Shown: positions 7,803 to 17,021 of the stretch, one piece after another | How the letters are laid out: each line of letters begins with the position of its first letter | Position numbering within the stretch: the stretch's first letter is position 1 | Origin: Pseudothauera hydrothermalis | Lineage (GTDB): Bacteria > Pseudomonadota > Gammaproteobacteria > Burkholderiales > Rhodocyclaceae | Reading direction: 5' to 3' | Assembly: GCF_003345255.1 (NCBI RefSeq) | Contig: NZ_CP029331.1 | Location: 372,001 to 436,000 of the forward strand | DNA length: 64,000 bases | Made by a program: the position numbers and the translations under genes | Notes under the pieces: generated by a model | What the model was told of the DNA's origin: nothing | Databases searched by the model: none | Seen by the model: only the letters and a program-made list of their open reading frames with translations

Positions 7803-8488
7803 CAGTGGGGGCGGTAGAGGCGGTGCCGGGCAATATAGTCGAGAACCGAATCGGGTAGCAAATAGCGGGCGCTGTGGCCGCTGGCGAGCAGGTCGCGCAC
7901 CAGCGAGGCGGAGATGCCCAACGGCGTCATGTCGAAGGGTACCACCCGCCCCGCTGGGGCGGTGGCAATTTGGGTCGGATCGTTGCTGAGGCGTCCGACG
8001 CAGGCTTGGTCCAACTCGGGCGACAGCACGCCGGGCCAGCGTCGCCCATGGGGCGCATAGCCGGGGCGGTTGGCCACCGCGAGATGAGCCAGTGAGAAGA
8101 GCTCCTGCCAGCGGTGCCAGCTGGGTAGCCCCTGGAAGGCATCGGCGCCCAGGATGAGCACCAGCGGCCGCTGCGCGCCGACTTCGGCGCGCAGCCGCTC
8201 CAACGTGAGCACGGTATAGCTGCGCGAGGTGGCGCGAATTTCGCCGTCGTCCACCTCCAGGGCCGGGTTGCCCGCTGCCGCCAGTCGGACCATGGCCAGG
8301 CGGTCGGCACCGCTACTGGAGGGGGCGTCGCGGTGCGGCGGCCGACCGGCGGGAATCAACCGCACCCGCGCCAGACCGAGCGCCTCCCGGGCCTCTTCGG
8401 CCAGACGCAGATGACCGAGGTGGATCGGGTCGAAGGTGCCGCCCAAAAGCCCAAGCGGGCCGGCTTCAGTCGCGGGCATCGTTGTCAT
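7802..8488 (-). CDS. nadD: Nicotinate-nucleotide adenylyltransferase
   Basis: A 228-residue enzyme that adenylates nicotinate mononucleotide to deamido-NAD in NAD synthesis. The nucleotidyltransferase HxGH motif is in GGTFDPIHLGHLRLAEEA (residues about 15-32), and the ISASLVRDLL sequence near the C-terminus corresponds to the ISSTxIR motif. Length is normal. Its start lies inside the last 23 bases of the upstream BPSS1780-type gene, so the operon thrB-(two membrane genes)-nadD-rsfS-rlmH-maf is tightly packed. Confidence 0.96.
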   Translation of the reverse strand: MTTMPATEAGPLGLLGGTFDPIHLGHLRLAEEAREALGLARVRLIPAGRPPHRDAPSSSGADRLAMVRLAAAGNPALEVDDGEIRATSRSYTVLTLERLRAEVGAQRPLVLILGADAFQGLPSWHRWQELFSLAHLAVANRPGYAPHGRRWPGVLSPELDQACVGRLSNDPTQIATAPAGRVVPFDMTPLGISASLVRDLLASGHSARYLLPDSVLDYIARHRLYRPH

Positions 8489-9269
8489 CGACGATCAGCG
8501 GTGCCGAATGCTCTGCTGCTCCGGGTATGCCAAATACGTCGCGCGCGTTGATGTAAAAGCTGGCGAAAAGGGTGGGTATCAGCACCAGCGGCAGCAAAAA
8601 GGTGAGCACGGTGGCCAGCAGCGGCACGACCAGGCCAATCACGCCGATGACTATGCCCGGCAGGATGGCGCCGAACAGCATCAGCGCCACGGCATAGGCC
8701 AAAAAGGGCCGCCAGTTGCGCAGGCAGGCGAAGAAACTGAAAAACATGGCCTTGGGCGCGGGCAGCTTCCACCACCCGGCAAGCAATGGGGCGAACCAGT
8801 AGGCCATCATGACCGGTGTCGACAGCGCCATGGCCAACAGCAAGGCCAGCGCGAAACCGGGCGATTGCGCGCTTTCCGCATCGAGCTTGCCGCCGCCCAT
8901 GGCCTTGAGCAAGGTGCCGCCGTCGACCGCCATGGTCAGCACCAGCACCAACAGACTGGCAATCAGGTAGATGCCGCCGATGGTCACCAGCGCGGCGATG
9001 TTGCTGCGAAAGCCGGAGAAAAGAATGTCCGGCCCGGCCTTGCGTTCCTGGTCGATGGCGCGGCAACCGTTGAGCACGCCCAGCGACAGTACCGGCATCA
9101 ACAGCGAGGCCAGCGGTTGACCGACCAGCGGCACCAGACTGACCACCACCAGGGTCAGCAAATAGCCGAAGGCTAGAAAGGTCATCAAGGCCGGATTGCG
9201 GCGCCACAGTTGGAAGCCTTCGGCCAGCCAGGACCAGCCGCGGAACAGGGGAAGTTGTCTAGCTTGCAT
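8466..9269 (-). CDS. BPSS1780-family membrane protein, first copy
   Basis: A 267-residue integral membrane protein with about six hydrophobic segments and the N-terminal signature PLFRGWSWLAEGFQLWRRNP typical of the BPSS1780 family (function unknown). The start is set at ATG 9269 because residues upstream of it in the same frame read as an out-of-frame copy of the next gene and are not membrane-protein-like. It overlaps nadD by 23 bases and the second copy by 11 bases. The two neighbours share the W-x2-GW/F-x2-F-N-terminal pattern, so they are likely an old tandem duplication. Confidence 0.75.
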   Translation of the reverse strand: MQARQLPLFRGWSWLAEGFQLWRRNPALMTFLAFGYLLTLVVVSLVPLVGQPLASLLMPVLSLGVLNGCRAIDQERKAGPDILFSGFRSNIAALVTIGGIYLIASLLVLVLTMAVDGGTLLKAMGGGKLDAESAQSPGFALALLLAMALSTPVMMAYWFAPLLAGWWKLPAPKAMFFSFFACLRNWRPFLAYAVALMLFGAILPGIVIGVIGLVVPLLATVLTFLLPLVLIPTLFASFYINARDVFGIPGAAEHSAPLIVDDNDARD

Positions 9270-10032
9270 CGACGGGATTTTCCGGTTTGTGATCGGGGGC
9301 GGGCAGTGCCGGCGCGGGGTTGAATAGTTGTACCCAGGCCGCATGGAGTGTTCCCATGATGACGGGTACCAGCACCAGCATGCCCAGGCCCGCAGGCAGC
9401 ATGGCGATCCACACCAGCACATAGAGCATGGCGGCGAGCACGATGAAGGTGAGCGGGTTGGCAAAGCAGACGCGCGCCGACCGCTTCATGGCTTCGAGCG
9501 GCGGCATGTTACCGAGCAGCACCAGCGCCGGCGCGAAGCACAGCGCCATGATCAACAAGGTCCAGAGCACGGTGAACACCAGAACGCCGAACATCACCCC
9601 GCCGGCGGCCACGCTCACTCCGGCCAGTGCGCCGATCAGCATGCCGGTGAGCACCGCGCTGCCGCCGATCAGGGTGGCAATCAGTGCCGCGAGCAGTGCG
9701 CCGGCCAGATGGCACAGACCGAGCAGTAGCAATTCGCGGGTGCGCCGGCGCAGCCCCTCGAACAAGTGGTCCACCCGCACTGTGCCTTGGCGGCGATGGG
9801 CATCGACGCCAGCCAGCATGCCGGCGGCCAGCATCGGCAGCGCCACCGGTGCGGCCGCCCAGCCCAGCAGCGGCACGAACCCCAGCGCGGCGAGAATGGC
9901 GATCAAGATCGCCGTTTGGGCGATCCAGATGCCGGGATGGGCCAGGAAAACCTGCCAGCCGGCGGTCAGCCACTGCAAAGTGTGCGCAGGCTGCGCGCTG
10001 CCAATTGATGTCGATGGCGGCTTGGGGGTCAT
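9259..10032 (-). CDS. BPSS1780-family membrane protein, second copy
   Basis: A 257-residue integral membrane protein. It begins with a short polar segment, then LQWLTAGWQVFLAHPGIWI, the same start pattern as the neighbouring copy, and about six membrane segments. The central EAMKRSARVCFANPLTFIVL motif corresponds to KAMFFSFFACLRNWRPFLAY in the first copy, supporting homology. The ATG at 10032 overlaps the thrB stop (ATGA) and has GGAG 8 bases upstream. Function is unknown; position in the thrB-nadD operon suggests constitutive expression. Confidence 0.75.
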   Translation of the reverse strand: MTPKPPSTSIGSAQPAHTLQWLTAGWQVFLAHPGIWIAQTAILIAILAALGFVPLLGWAAAPVALPMLAAGMLAGVDAHRRQGTVRVDHLFEGLRRRTRELLLLGLCHLAGALLAALIATLIGGSAVLTGMLIGALAGVSVAAGGVMFGVLVFTVLWTLLIMALCFAPALVLLGNMPPLEAMKRSARVCFANPLTFIVLAAMLYVLVWIAMLPAGLGMLVLVPVIMGTLHAAWVQLFNPAPALPAPDHKPENPVDAS

Positions 10033-10979
10033 GGTCGGCTCTCCAACAGCGGCGGGACGGCACGCGCGCGCAGGCGCAGGATGTTGCGGTATTCGTTGGG
10101 ATCCTTGACCAGCACCAGTTCGCCCGGGCGTGGCAGGTGGAAATCGGCTGCACGCGACAACCAAAAGCGCAGCGCGGCGGCGCGCAGCATGGCCGGCCAG
10201 GCGGTGCGTTCGGCAGGCGTGAACGGTCGCTCGGCGTGGTAGGCGTCGAGCAGGGCGCGGGTGCGGGTCTCATCCAGTTCGCCGTCGGGCAGCGAGCACC
10301 AGTCGTTGACCGTGACCGCTACATCGAACAGCAGCGCATCCACCCCGGCGAAGTAAAAATCGATGACGCCGCCGATGTGCTCGCCGTCCCATAGAACGTT
10401 GTCGCGGAACAAATCGGCATGGATTACGCCTTCGGGCAGTGCTTGACCGGCGACGGACGCTTGGAGAGCTAGTTCGGCATCGAGCAGGGCCTGATCGTCG
10501 GCGGGCAGAAACGGTCTGACCTGGGCGGCGGTGCTGCGCCGCCATGCCGCGCCGCGCGGATTGTCTTGCCGGCGACCGTAAGACAGACCGGCCAAATGCA
10601 GGCCGGCCAGCATGGCGCCGACACGGGCGCAGCGCGCCGGTGTGGGTGCCATGTCGGACTGGCCGGTGAGGCGAGCGACCAGCACCGCCGGCTTGCCGGA
10701 CAGTGTGCCCAGATATTCGTTGTCACGGTCGGCGATCGGGGCCGGCACCGGCAGGCCATGGCGCGCCAGATGGGCCATGAGGTGCAGGTAAAAAGGCAGT
10801 TCGGCGCGCGGGATGGTTTCGAACAGCGTCAGCACATAGCGCCCCAGCGTGGTGGTGACGAAGAAGTTGCTGTTCTGCACGCCTGCGCTGATGCCTTGAA
10901 GTTGCACCAGATGACCGATGGCATAACGGCGCAGCCAGTCGGCTAGCGCTTCGGTGGTGACGGGGGTGAAAACGGACAT
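10029..10979 (-). CDS. thrB: Homoserine kinase, aminoglycoside-phosphotransferase type (ThrB2)
   Basis: A 316-residue kinase that phosphorylates homoserine on the path to threonine. It belongs to the APH/choline-kinase fold (ThrB2), not the GHMP-kinase ThrB of E. coli. The catalytic loop is GVIHADLFRDNVLW (Brenner-type HxDLxxxN) and the Mg-binding DFYFAG follows at about 210. Substrate-pocket start QGISAGVQNSNFFV is typical for this family. It lies next to DUF2782 and polA, as in many Betaproteobacteria. Confidence 0.94.
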   Translation of the reverse strand: MSVFTPVTTEALADWLRRYAIGHLVQLQGISAGVQNSNFFVTTTLGRYVLTLFETIPRAELPFYLHLMAHLARHGLPVPAPIADRDNEYLGTLSGKPAVLVARLTGQSDMAPTPARCARVGAMLAGLHLAGLSYGRRQDNPRGAAWRRSTAAQVRPFLPADDQALLDAELALQASVAGQALPEGVIHADLFRDNVLWDGEHIGGVIDFYFAGVDALLFDVAVTVNDWCSLPDGELDETRTRALLDAYHAERPFTPAERTAWPAMLRAAALRFWLSRAADFHLPRPGELVLVKDPNEYRNILRLRARAVPPLLESRP

Positions 10980-11002
10980 GCTTGTCAGCGGGAGGGAAAC
11001 GG

Positions 11003-11037
11003 GTCGGGATTATTGGCGCTAAGCGCCCTTACCCGAC
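11003..11037. repeat. Nested stem-loop between DUF2782 and thrB genes
   Basis: An outer stem GTCGGG/CCCGAC (11003-11008, 11032-11037) encloses an inner perfect stem GGCGCT/AGCGCC (11015-11020, 11022-11027). There is no T-tract on either strand, so it does not look like a simple intrinsic terminator. It could slow transcription, protect mRNA ends or bind a protein. Confidence 0.6.
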
Positions 11038-11041
11038 GAGC

Positions 11042-11371
11042 TTACCAACGCTTGATCACCCACATCGGCACCGACAGCGTGGGCACGGCATCTTGCGCGC
11101 GCACGAACTGGCCGTTGCCGCGCTCATCGATCAGATAGTAAGGCGTGCCATGCGGCGGCGTGACCTTCATCATGTAGAGGCGGCCGCGGATGCGGTACTC
11201 CTCCACGGTGTCCTCCCCGCGTTTGACGATGGTGACTTCCGGCTCGAAGTCGTCTTCTGCCATGCCCGGCGGCGGGGGCGGGGGTTCGGGCAGTGGTTGC
11301 AGGTCGGCAGGTTGTTGGGCGAAGGCCGGCAAGGCGCAGGCCAGAGCAAGGACGAGCAGTCTGCGATGCAT
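11042..11371 (-). CDS. DUF2782-family exported protein
   Basis: A 109-residue small protein with a cleavable signal peptide (MHRRLLVLALACALPAFAQQ), a Pro-rich linker (LPEPPPPPPG) and a compact domain containing VKRGEDTVEEYRIRGRLYMMKV and TPPYYLIDERGNG-like residues. This is the DUF2782 family found between polA and thrB in Betaproteobacteria. Likely periplasmic; function unknown. The start is ATG 11371, with GGAG nine bases upstream; an upstream in-frame GTG would place the signal peptide internally. Confidence 0.82.
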   Translation of the reverse strand: MHRRLLVLALACALPAFAQQPADLQPLPEPPPPPPGMAEDDFEPEVTIVKRGEDTVEEYRIRGRLYMMKVTPPHGTPYYLIDERGNGQFVRAQDAVPTLSVPMWVIKRW

Positions 11372-11512
11372 GATGAATTCTCCGCGGTAGTCATGCGATT
11401 GTAGCCCGGATGCGCGCGCTGGCACGGATTGGATGGCAGCGCGTGCGCGGCCCGATGTCCCGGTTTGGGGCTCAGGCGAGGTGCGAGCGATCGGTCGAGG
11501 CGATACCGGCCG

Positions 11513-12235
11513 CTACAGGTTGAGCATCAACTCGTGTTCTTCGGGCAGAGGCAGGAAGCCACGTGTCTCATAGTGCTTGAAGATTGCCTCGACCACCTCT
11601 TCGGGTTGGTCGATTACCTGAACCAGGTCCAGATCCTCCGGGTTGATCATGCGCTCGCTCACCAAGCGGTCGCGGAACCAGTCCAGCAGCCCCTGCCAGA
11701 ATGGCCCGTGCACCAGAATGATCGGGATTTTGCGACTTTTACGGGTCTGGATCAGCGTCATGGCTTCCAGCAGCTCATCCAGCGTGCCGAAGCCGCCCGG
11801 CATGACCACATAGGCCGAGGCAAACTTCACGAACATGTATTTGCGCGCGAAAAAGTGCTGGAAGGTTTGCGAAATGTCCTGGTACGGATTGGCAGCCTGC
11901 TCGTGCGGCAACTGGATGTTCAGCCCGATCGAGGGGCTTTTGCCGAAATAGGCGCCTTTGTTGGCGGCCTCCATGATCCCCGGCCCGCCACCGGAGATGA
12001 CCGAGAAGCCGGCGTCGGACAGTTGGCGGGCGATGCGTTCGGCCAGCATGTAGTACATGTGATCGGGCGGGGTGCGTGCGCTGCCAAAGATCGATACCGC
12101 CGGCCGAATGGCGTTGAGCCGCTCGGTGGCTTCGACGAACTCGGCCATGATGCCGAAGATACGCCAGGATTCGCGCGCATTGAATCGCGGTGCGGCATGG
12201 CCGGCACCGTGCGGAAGTTTGTCTTTTGCGGTCAT
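11513..12235 (-). CDS. LOG-family protein (TIGR00730 Rossmann fold)
   Basis: A 240-residue cytoplasmic protein of the lysine-decarboxylase-like / LOG family. The diagnostic motifs SGGGPGIMEAANKGAY (about 81-96) and MPGGFGTLDELLEA (about 145-158) form the phosphoribohydrolase active site that in plants and some bacteria releases cytokinin bases from their monophosphates. In bacteria such proteins may clean up nucleoside monophosphates; the true substrate is not known here. It is transcribed divergently from polA with about 100 bases between starts. Confidence 0.88.
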   Translation of the reverse strand: MTAKDKLPHGAGHAAPRFNARESWRIFGIMAEFVEATERLNAIRPAVSIFGSARTPPDHMYYMLAERIARQLSDAGFSVISGGGPGIMEAANKGAYFGKSPSIGLNIQLPHEQAANPYQDISQTFQHFFARKYMFVKFASAYVVMPGGFGTLDELLEAMTLIQTRKSRKIPIILVHGPFWQGLLDWFRDRLVSERMINPEDLDLVQVIDQPEEVVEAIFKHYETRGFLPLPEEHELMLNL

Positions 12236-12336
12236 GGAAAAGGCCGATCAGGGGTGGTGATGGGTCGGTCTGACAAAGAGGTGTAGACGATACCGCAGAG
12301 CGCGGCCGCGGTACCATTGATTCCCGACTCGTTTCC

Positions 12337-15060
12337 ATGGCGCGATTGAACATGCCCACGTTGTTGCTCGTCGACGGTTCCAGCTACCTGTACCGTGCCT
12401 TCCATGCCCTGCCGGATCTGCGCACCAGCGCGGGCGAACCGACCGGCGCGATCCGCGGTGTTTTGGCCATGTTGCGCCGCCTCGAATCGGAATACGCCGC
12501 CGAATACCGCGCCTGCGTCTTCGACGCCAAGGGCAAGACCTTCCGCGATGACCTGTATCCGGCCTATAAATCTCACCGTCCGCCGATGCCCGAGGCGCTG
12601 CGCGCGCAGATCGAGCCGCTCTATCAGGCCGTGCAGGCCGAGGGCTGGCCGCTTTTGGTGGTCGAAGGCGTGGAAGCCGACGATGTCATCGGCACGCTCA
12701 CCCGCCAAGCGGTCGAGCGCGGCTGGCAGGTGGTGATTTCCACCGGCGACAAAGATCTGACTCAACTGGTGCGCCCTGGTGTGCGCTGGGTCAACACCAT
12801 GAGCGAGGAGGTGCTGGATGAGGCGGGCGTAACCGCCAAATTCGGGGTGCCACCCGAGCGCATCGTGGATTATCTGGCCTTGGTGGGCGATGCGGTCGAT
12901 AACGTGCCCGGCGTGGACAAGTGCGGCCCCAAGACGGCGGTAAAGTGGCTGACCGAGTATGGCTCTCTGGACAACCTGGTGGCCCATGCCGAAGAAATCG
13001 GCGGCAAGATCGGCGAAAACCTGCGCCGTCATCTGGACTTTTTGCCGCTCGGGCGCCAGCTCGTCACCGTGGCGACCGATGTCGACCTGCCGGTGGAGCT
13101 GGAGGCGCTGCGTGCGCGAGACGACGACAAAGCCGCGCTGCGGGCGCTGTACCAGCGTTTTGAGTTCCGCACCTGGTTGAAGGATTTGGACGACGATCGC
13201 ACCCAGAAACACCTCCCGGCTGCCGAAGAAAACCAGAAAAGCCAGGCGCCGTCTCCGGTTTCCTACACCACCATTCTCGATTGGCCCACTTTCGATCTTT
13301 GGCTGGCCAAAATCGATGCCGCGGAACTGACTGCCTTCGATACCGAAACCACCAGCCTGGACCCGATGGCCGCCCGCCTGGTGGGCATGTCGTTTGCCAC
13401 CGTGGCGGGTGAAGCGGCTTACTTGCCGCTGACGCACTGCGGGGCCGACGCCCCTGCGCAGCTTGCGCTCGCTGAGGTACTGGCCAAGCTCAAACCCTGG
13501 CTGGAGTCCGAGGCCAAGTCCAAGCTTGGCCAGAACATCAAATACGACGCTCATGTGATGGCCAATCACGGTATCCGTTTGCGCGGCATCGTTCACGACA
13601 CCCTATTGCAATCCTATGTGCTGGAGGCCGACAAGCCACACGACATGGATGCACTGGCCAAGCGTCATTTGGGGCTGACCACCGTCTCTTACGCCGAAGT
13701 GTGCGGCAAGGGGGCCAAGCAAATCGGCTTCGATCAGGTTGCGGTGGCGCGTGCCACCGAATACGCCGCCGAAGATGCCGACATCACCTTGCGCCTGCAT
13801 CACCGGCTGTGGCCGCAAATCGCCGCTGAAGCGCGTCTGGCTGCGCTCTACCGCGAGATCGAAATGCCCACGCTTGCCGTGCTGCTGGAGATGGAGCGCA
13901 ACGGGGTGTTGATCGATACCGCATTACTTGCCCGCCATAGCGAAGCGCTGGGTCGTCGTCTGTACGAACTGCAATGCCAAGCGCACCAACTGGCGGGCCA
14001 GCCTTTCAATCTGGGTTCGCCCAAACAATTGGGCGAGATTCTTTTTGGCAAGCTCGGCTTGCCCGTGGTCAAAAAGACCGCCACCGGCCAGCCTTCCACC
14101 GACGAGGAGGTGCTGGAGAAACTGGCCGAGGACTACCCGTTGCCCAAGCTGCTGCTCGAACACCGCAGCCTGGCGAAGTTGAAAAGCACCTATGCCGACA
14201 AGCTGCCGCGCATGGTCAACCCGCACACCGGGCGGGTGCATACCAGCTTTTCGCAAGCGACCGCGGTGACCGGCCGGCTGGCCAGCGCCGAGCCCAATCT
14301 GCAAAACATCCCCATCCGCACCGCGGAAGGACGGCGTATCCGCGCCGCTTTCATCGCTCCGCCGGGCCATCGCATCGTCTCGGCCGATTACTCGCAGATC
14401 GAGTTGCGCATCATGGCGCATCTGTCAGACGACCCCCGTCTGCTGGAAGCCTTTGCGCGCGGGGAAGACGTGCACCGTGCCACCGCCGCCGAGGTCTTCG
14501 GCTGCGCGCCGGATGAGGTCACCGCCGAACAGCGCCGTTATGCCAAGGTGATCAACTTTGGGCTGATCTACGGTATGGGCGCGCATGGTCTGGCCAAGAA
14601 CCTGGGCATCGAGCGCGCCGCCGCGCAGGGCTGGATCGACCGTTACTTTGCCCGCTATCCGGGCGTAGCCGCTTACATGGACCGCATCCGCTCGGAGGCG
14701 CGCGAGCGCGGCTACGTCGAGACCGTGTTCGGCCGCCGGCTCTACCTGCCCGACATTCGCGCCACTCAGGCCGGCCGGCGGCAGGCGGCCGAGCGTGCGG
14801 CGATCAATGCACCGATGCAGGGTAGCGCTGCCGATCTGATCAAGAAGGCGATGATTGCCACCAGCGCCTGGTTGAAGGATAGGCAACTGGCTTCCCGGCT
14901 GATTTTGCAGGTGCACGATGAGTTGGTGCTCGAAGTGCCGGATGCCGAGCTCGATCTGGTTCGCCAAGCGCTGCCGGTGCTGATGGGCAGCGTCGCTCAA
15001 CTCAAGGTGCCGCTGGTGGTGGAGGTGGGGGCCGGCGCAAACTGGGATGAGGCGCATTGA
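12337..15060 (+). CDS. polA: DNA polymerase I
   Basis: A 907-residue three-domain polymerase for Okazaki fragment processing and repair. The N-terminal 5' nuclease spans about 1-290. The 3'-5' proofreading domain keeps all its catalytic motifs: FDTETTSLD (Exo I), LGQNIKYDAHVM (Exo II) and YAAEDADITLRLH (Exo III), so proofreading is expected. The polymerase domain has DYSQIELRI (motif A), the O-helix RRYAKVINFGLIYG (motif B) and LQVHDELVLEV (motif C). A second ATG five codons in (12352) would give the more usual MPTLLLVDGSSYLYRAFHA start, and neither has a strong Shine-Dalgarno sequence. Confidence 0.97.
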   Translation: MARLNMPTLLLVDGSSYLYRAFHALPDLRTSAGEPTGAIRGVLAMLRRLESEYAAEYRACVFDAKGKTFRDDLYPAYKSHRPPMPEALRAQIEPLYQAVQAEGWPLLVVEGVEADDVIGTLTRQAVERGWQVVISTGDKDLTQLVRPGVRWVNTMSEEVLDEAGVTAKFGVPPERIVDYLALVGDAVDNVPGVDKCGPKTAVKWLTEYGSLDNLVAHAEEIGGKIGENLRRHLDFLPLGRQLVTVATDVDLPVELEALRARDDDKAALRALYQRFEFRTWLKDLDDDRTQKHLPAAEENQKSQAPSPVSYTTILDWPTFDLWLAKIDAAELTAFDTETTSLDPMAARLVGMSFATVAGEAAYLPLTHCGADAPAQLALAEVLAKLKPWLESEAKSKLGQNIKYDAHVMANHGIRLRGIVHDTLLQSYVLEADKPHDMDALAKRHLGLTTVSYAEVCGKGAKQIGFDQVAVARATEYAAEDADITLRLHHRLWPQIAAEARLAALYREIEMPTLAVLLEMERNGVLIDTALLARHSEALGRRLYELQCQAHQLAGQPFNLGSPKQLGEILFGKLGLPVVKKTATGQPSTDEEVLEKLAEDYPLPKLLLEHRSLAKLKSTYADKLPRMVNPHTGRVHTSFSQATAVTGRLASAEPNLQNIPIRTAEGRRIRAAFIAPPGHRIVSADYSQIELRIMAHLSDDPRLLEAFARGEDVHRATAAEVFGCAPDEVTAEQRRYAKVINFGLIYGMGAHGLAKNLGIERAAAQGWIDRYFARYPGVAAYMDRIRSEARERGYVETVFGRRLYLPDIRATQAGRRQAAERAAINAPMQGSAADLIKKAMIATSAWLKDRQLASRLILQVHDELVLEVPDAELDLVRQALPVLMGSVAQLKVPLVVEVGAGANWDEAH

Positions 15061-15094
15061 GCCAGCGGCCGTTGTTTCGAAGGGTGAGGTCTTG

Positions 15095-16993
15095 CTACAC
15101 ATAGCCTGCCTGCTGTAACCGCAACAGAACGGTCTGGGCGGCCTCATCCGCCGTCAAACGCCGGGTGTCGAGGTCGATTTCGGGCGCTTCTGGTGCCTCG
15201 TAGGGTGAATCGATGCCGGTAAAGTTTTTCAGTTCGCCCCGTCTGGCTTTTTTGTAGAGTCCTTTGGGGTCGCGGGCCTCGGCGACTTCCAGCGGTGTGT
15301 TGACGAAAACCTCGATGAACTCCCCGGTCTCGAACAGCGAGCGGGCCATCAGCCGTTCGGAGCGGAACGGCGAGATGAAGGCGGTGATGACGATCAGTCC
15401 GGCATCGACCATCAACTTGGCCACTTCGGCGACCCGGCGGATGTTTTCCACGCGATCGGCATCGGTGAAGCCGAGATCCCGGTTCAGACCGTGACGGATG
15501 TTGTCGCCATCGAGCAGGTAGGTATGCCGGCCCATGGCGTGCAGCCGGCGTTCGACCAGGTTGGCAATGGTGGACTTGCCCGCCCCAGAGAGCCCGGTGA
15601 GCCACAGCACGCAGGGTTTTTGCCCTTTGAGCGCGGCGCGCGCGGCCTTGTCGATATCTACATGCTGGAGGTGGATGTTGTGCGCACGGCGTAGGGCGAA
15701 ACGGATTATGCCGGCACCGACGGTGTGCTGGATCAAACGGTCGATCAGGATGAAGCTGCCGGTGTCGCGGTTCGTCGCATAGGGGTCGAAGGCGATCGGG
15801 CGGTCGACACTGAGGTTGCACTCGGCAATGCCGTTCAGTTCCAACTGCCGCGCCGCGACATGTTCCAGGGTGGTGACATTGATTTGATACTTGATGGCGG
15901 TGACCGTGGCGGTGACCGTGGCCGCGCCGGTTTTCAGCAGATAAGGGCGACCGGCCAGCATCGGTTCGCCGTGCAGCCACACCAGCGTAACTGCGAATTG
16001 ATCGGCCACTTCGGCGGGCGCGTCGGCAGCGCAGATGAGTTCATCGCGCAAAATGTCGAGCTCGTCGCTCAAGGTCAGCGCGATCGACTGCCCGGCAAAG
16101 GCTTCAGCCAGTTCGCCAGCCGGGGTGAGGATGCGTGCCACACGGCTTGTCCGGCCGGAAGGTTGCAAACGGATGCGATCGCCCGGGCGCACCGCGCCGC
16201 TGAAGATGGTGCCGGAAAGTCCGCAAACGTCCGGATCGGGGCCGCTGACCGCTTGTACCGGGAGGCGAAACGGTGCGCTACATGCGTGGCGCTCATCGAT
16301 GTCGACCGCTTCCAGATAGCCCAGCAGGGTGGGGCCGCGGTACCAGGGCATGCGCGCGCTCGACCGGGTGATGTTGTCGCCGTGCAAGGCCGCTGTCGGG
16401 ATGAAGGTGATCCGCTCCAGACCGATTTTCTGCGCAAAAGCGCGATAGTCGTCGACGATGCGGGCGAAAGCAGCCTCGGCATAATCGACTAGATCCATTT
16501 TGTTGACCGCCACCACGATATGGCCAATACCCAGCAAGGACACCAGATAACTGTGCCGACGGGTCTGGGTGAGAAGGCCGCGCTGCGCATCGATCGCCAG
16601 CACGGCCAGCTCTGCAGCCGATGCGCCGATGACCATGTCACGGGTATGCGGTTCGCAGCCGGGCGTATCGGCGACGATGAATTTGCGCGTGTCGGTGGCA
16701 AAAAAGCGGTACGCCAGTTCGCTGGTGAGGCCGTATTCGGCGGCGGTGTGCTTATCGGGCAGCGGGGCGAAATCGATCCGGGCGCCCTGTATGCGCCAGG
16801 TCTTGGCATCGGCCGCGGTCGCAGCCGGGTGGTCCGTGCAGCGCACCGGAGCCGCATCGAGCAGGCGGCCGATCAGCGTGCTTTTGCCGCTCTCGGCGCT
16901 GCCGCAAGCGATGACACGCAGCAAGCGCTTGCGCGCTTGCGGGTGTAGAGCCTGTTCGATGTCGGGGCCTTGGGGTTTGGAATGGTGCGCCAT
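15095..16993 (-). CDS. cysNC: Fused sulfate adenylyltransferase GTPase subunit / APS kinase (CysNC, NodQ type), atypical GTPase domain
   Basis: A 632-residue fusion. Residues about 20-440 are a CysN-type translational GTPase domain with beta barrels; residues about 460-632 are an APS kinase (CysC) with P-loop GLSGAGKST at 467-475, the [15 protein letters not shown] loop and FISPFRSER. Together with CysD, CysN makes APS from ATP and sulfate, and CysC makes PAPS. The GTPase domain deviates from normal CysN: G1 reads GSAESGKST (usually GxVDDGKST), switch I reads AAEYGLTSE instead of EREQGITID, and G3 reads DTPGC with Cys113 in place of the catalytic His. NKMD (164-167) is normal. No cysD is adjacent. 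The ATG at 16993 lacks a Shine-Dalgarno sequence and follows a hexanucleotide repeat. Confidence 0.88.
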   Translation of the reverse strand: MAHHSKPQGPDIEQALHPQARKRLLRVIACGSAESGKSTLIGRLLDAAPVRCTDHPAATAADAKTWRIQGARIDFAPLPDKHTAAEYGLTSELAYRFFATDTRKFIVADTPGCEPHTRDMVIGASAAELAVLAIDAQRGLLTQTRRHSYLVSLLGIGHIVVAVNKMDLVDYAEAAFARIVDDYRAFAQKIGLERITFIPTAALHGDNITRSSARMPWYRGPTLLGYLEAVDIDERHACSAPFRLPVQAVSGPDPDVCGLSGTIFSGAVRPGDRIRLQPSGRTSRVARILTPAGELAEAFAGQSIALTLSDELDILRDELICAADAPAEVADQFAVTLVWLHGEPMLAGRPYLLKTGAATVTATVTAIKYQINVTTLEHVAARQLELNGIAECNLSVDRPIAFDPYATNRDTGSFILIDRLIQHTVGAGIIRFALRRAHNIHLQHVDIDKAARAALKGQKPCVLWLTGLSGAGKSTIANLVERRLHAMGRHTYLLDGDNIRHGLNRDLGFTDADRVENIRRVAEVAKLMVDAGLIVITAFISPFRSERLMARSLFETGEFIEVFVNTPLEVAEARDPKGLYKKARRGELKNFTGIDSPYEAPEAPEIDLDTRRLTADEAAQTVLLRLQQAGYV

Positions 16994-16994
16994 G

Positions 16995-17021
16995 AGCAAT
17001 AGCAATAGCAATAGCAATAGC
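16995..17021. repeat. Hexanucleotide tandem repeat in the cysNC translation start region
   Basis: Four and a half copies of AGCAAT (plus strand), read as TATTGC/GCTATT units on the minus strand, directly abut the cysNC start codon. They occupy the place where a Shine-Dalgarno sequence would be. Changes in copy number would alter spacing by six bases without a frameshift. Confidence 0.9.

Noticed and set aside
12232-13596. A 454-codon open frame on the minus strand within polA
   Set aside because: polA has all domains and motifs on the plus strand; the minus frame is a codon shadow without a recognisable fold.
16995-17021. Hexanucleotide repeat as a CRISPR or integron-type array
   Set aside because: Units are six bases with no spacers; it is a simple sequence repeat.
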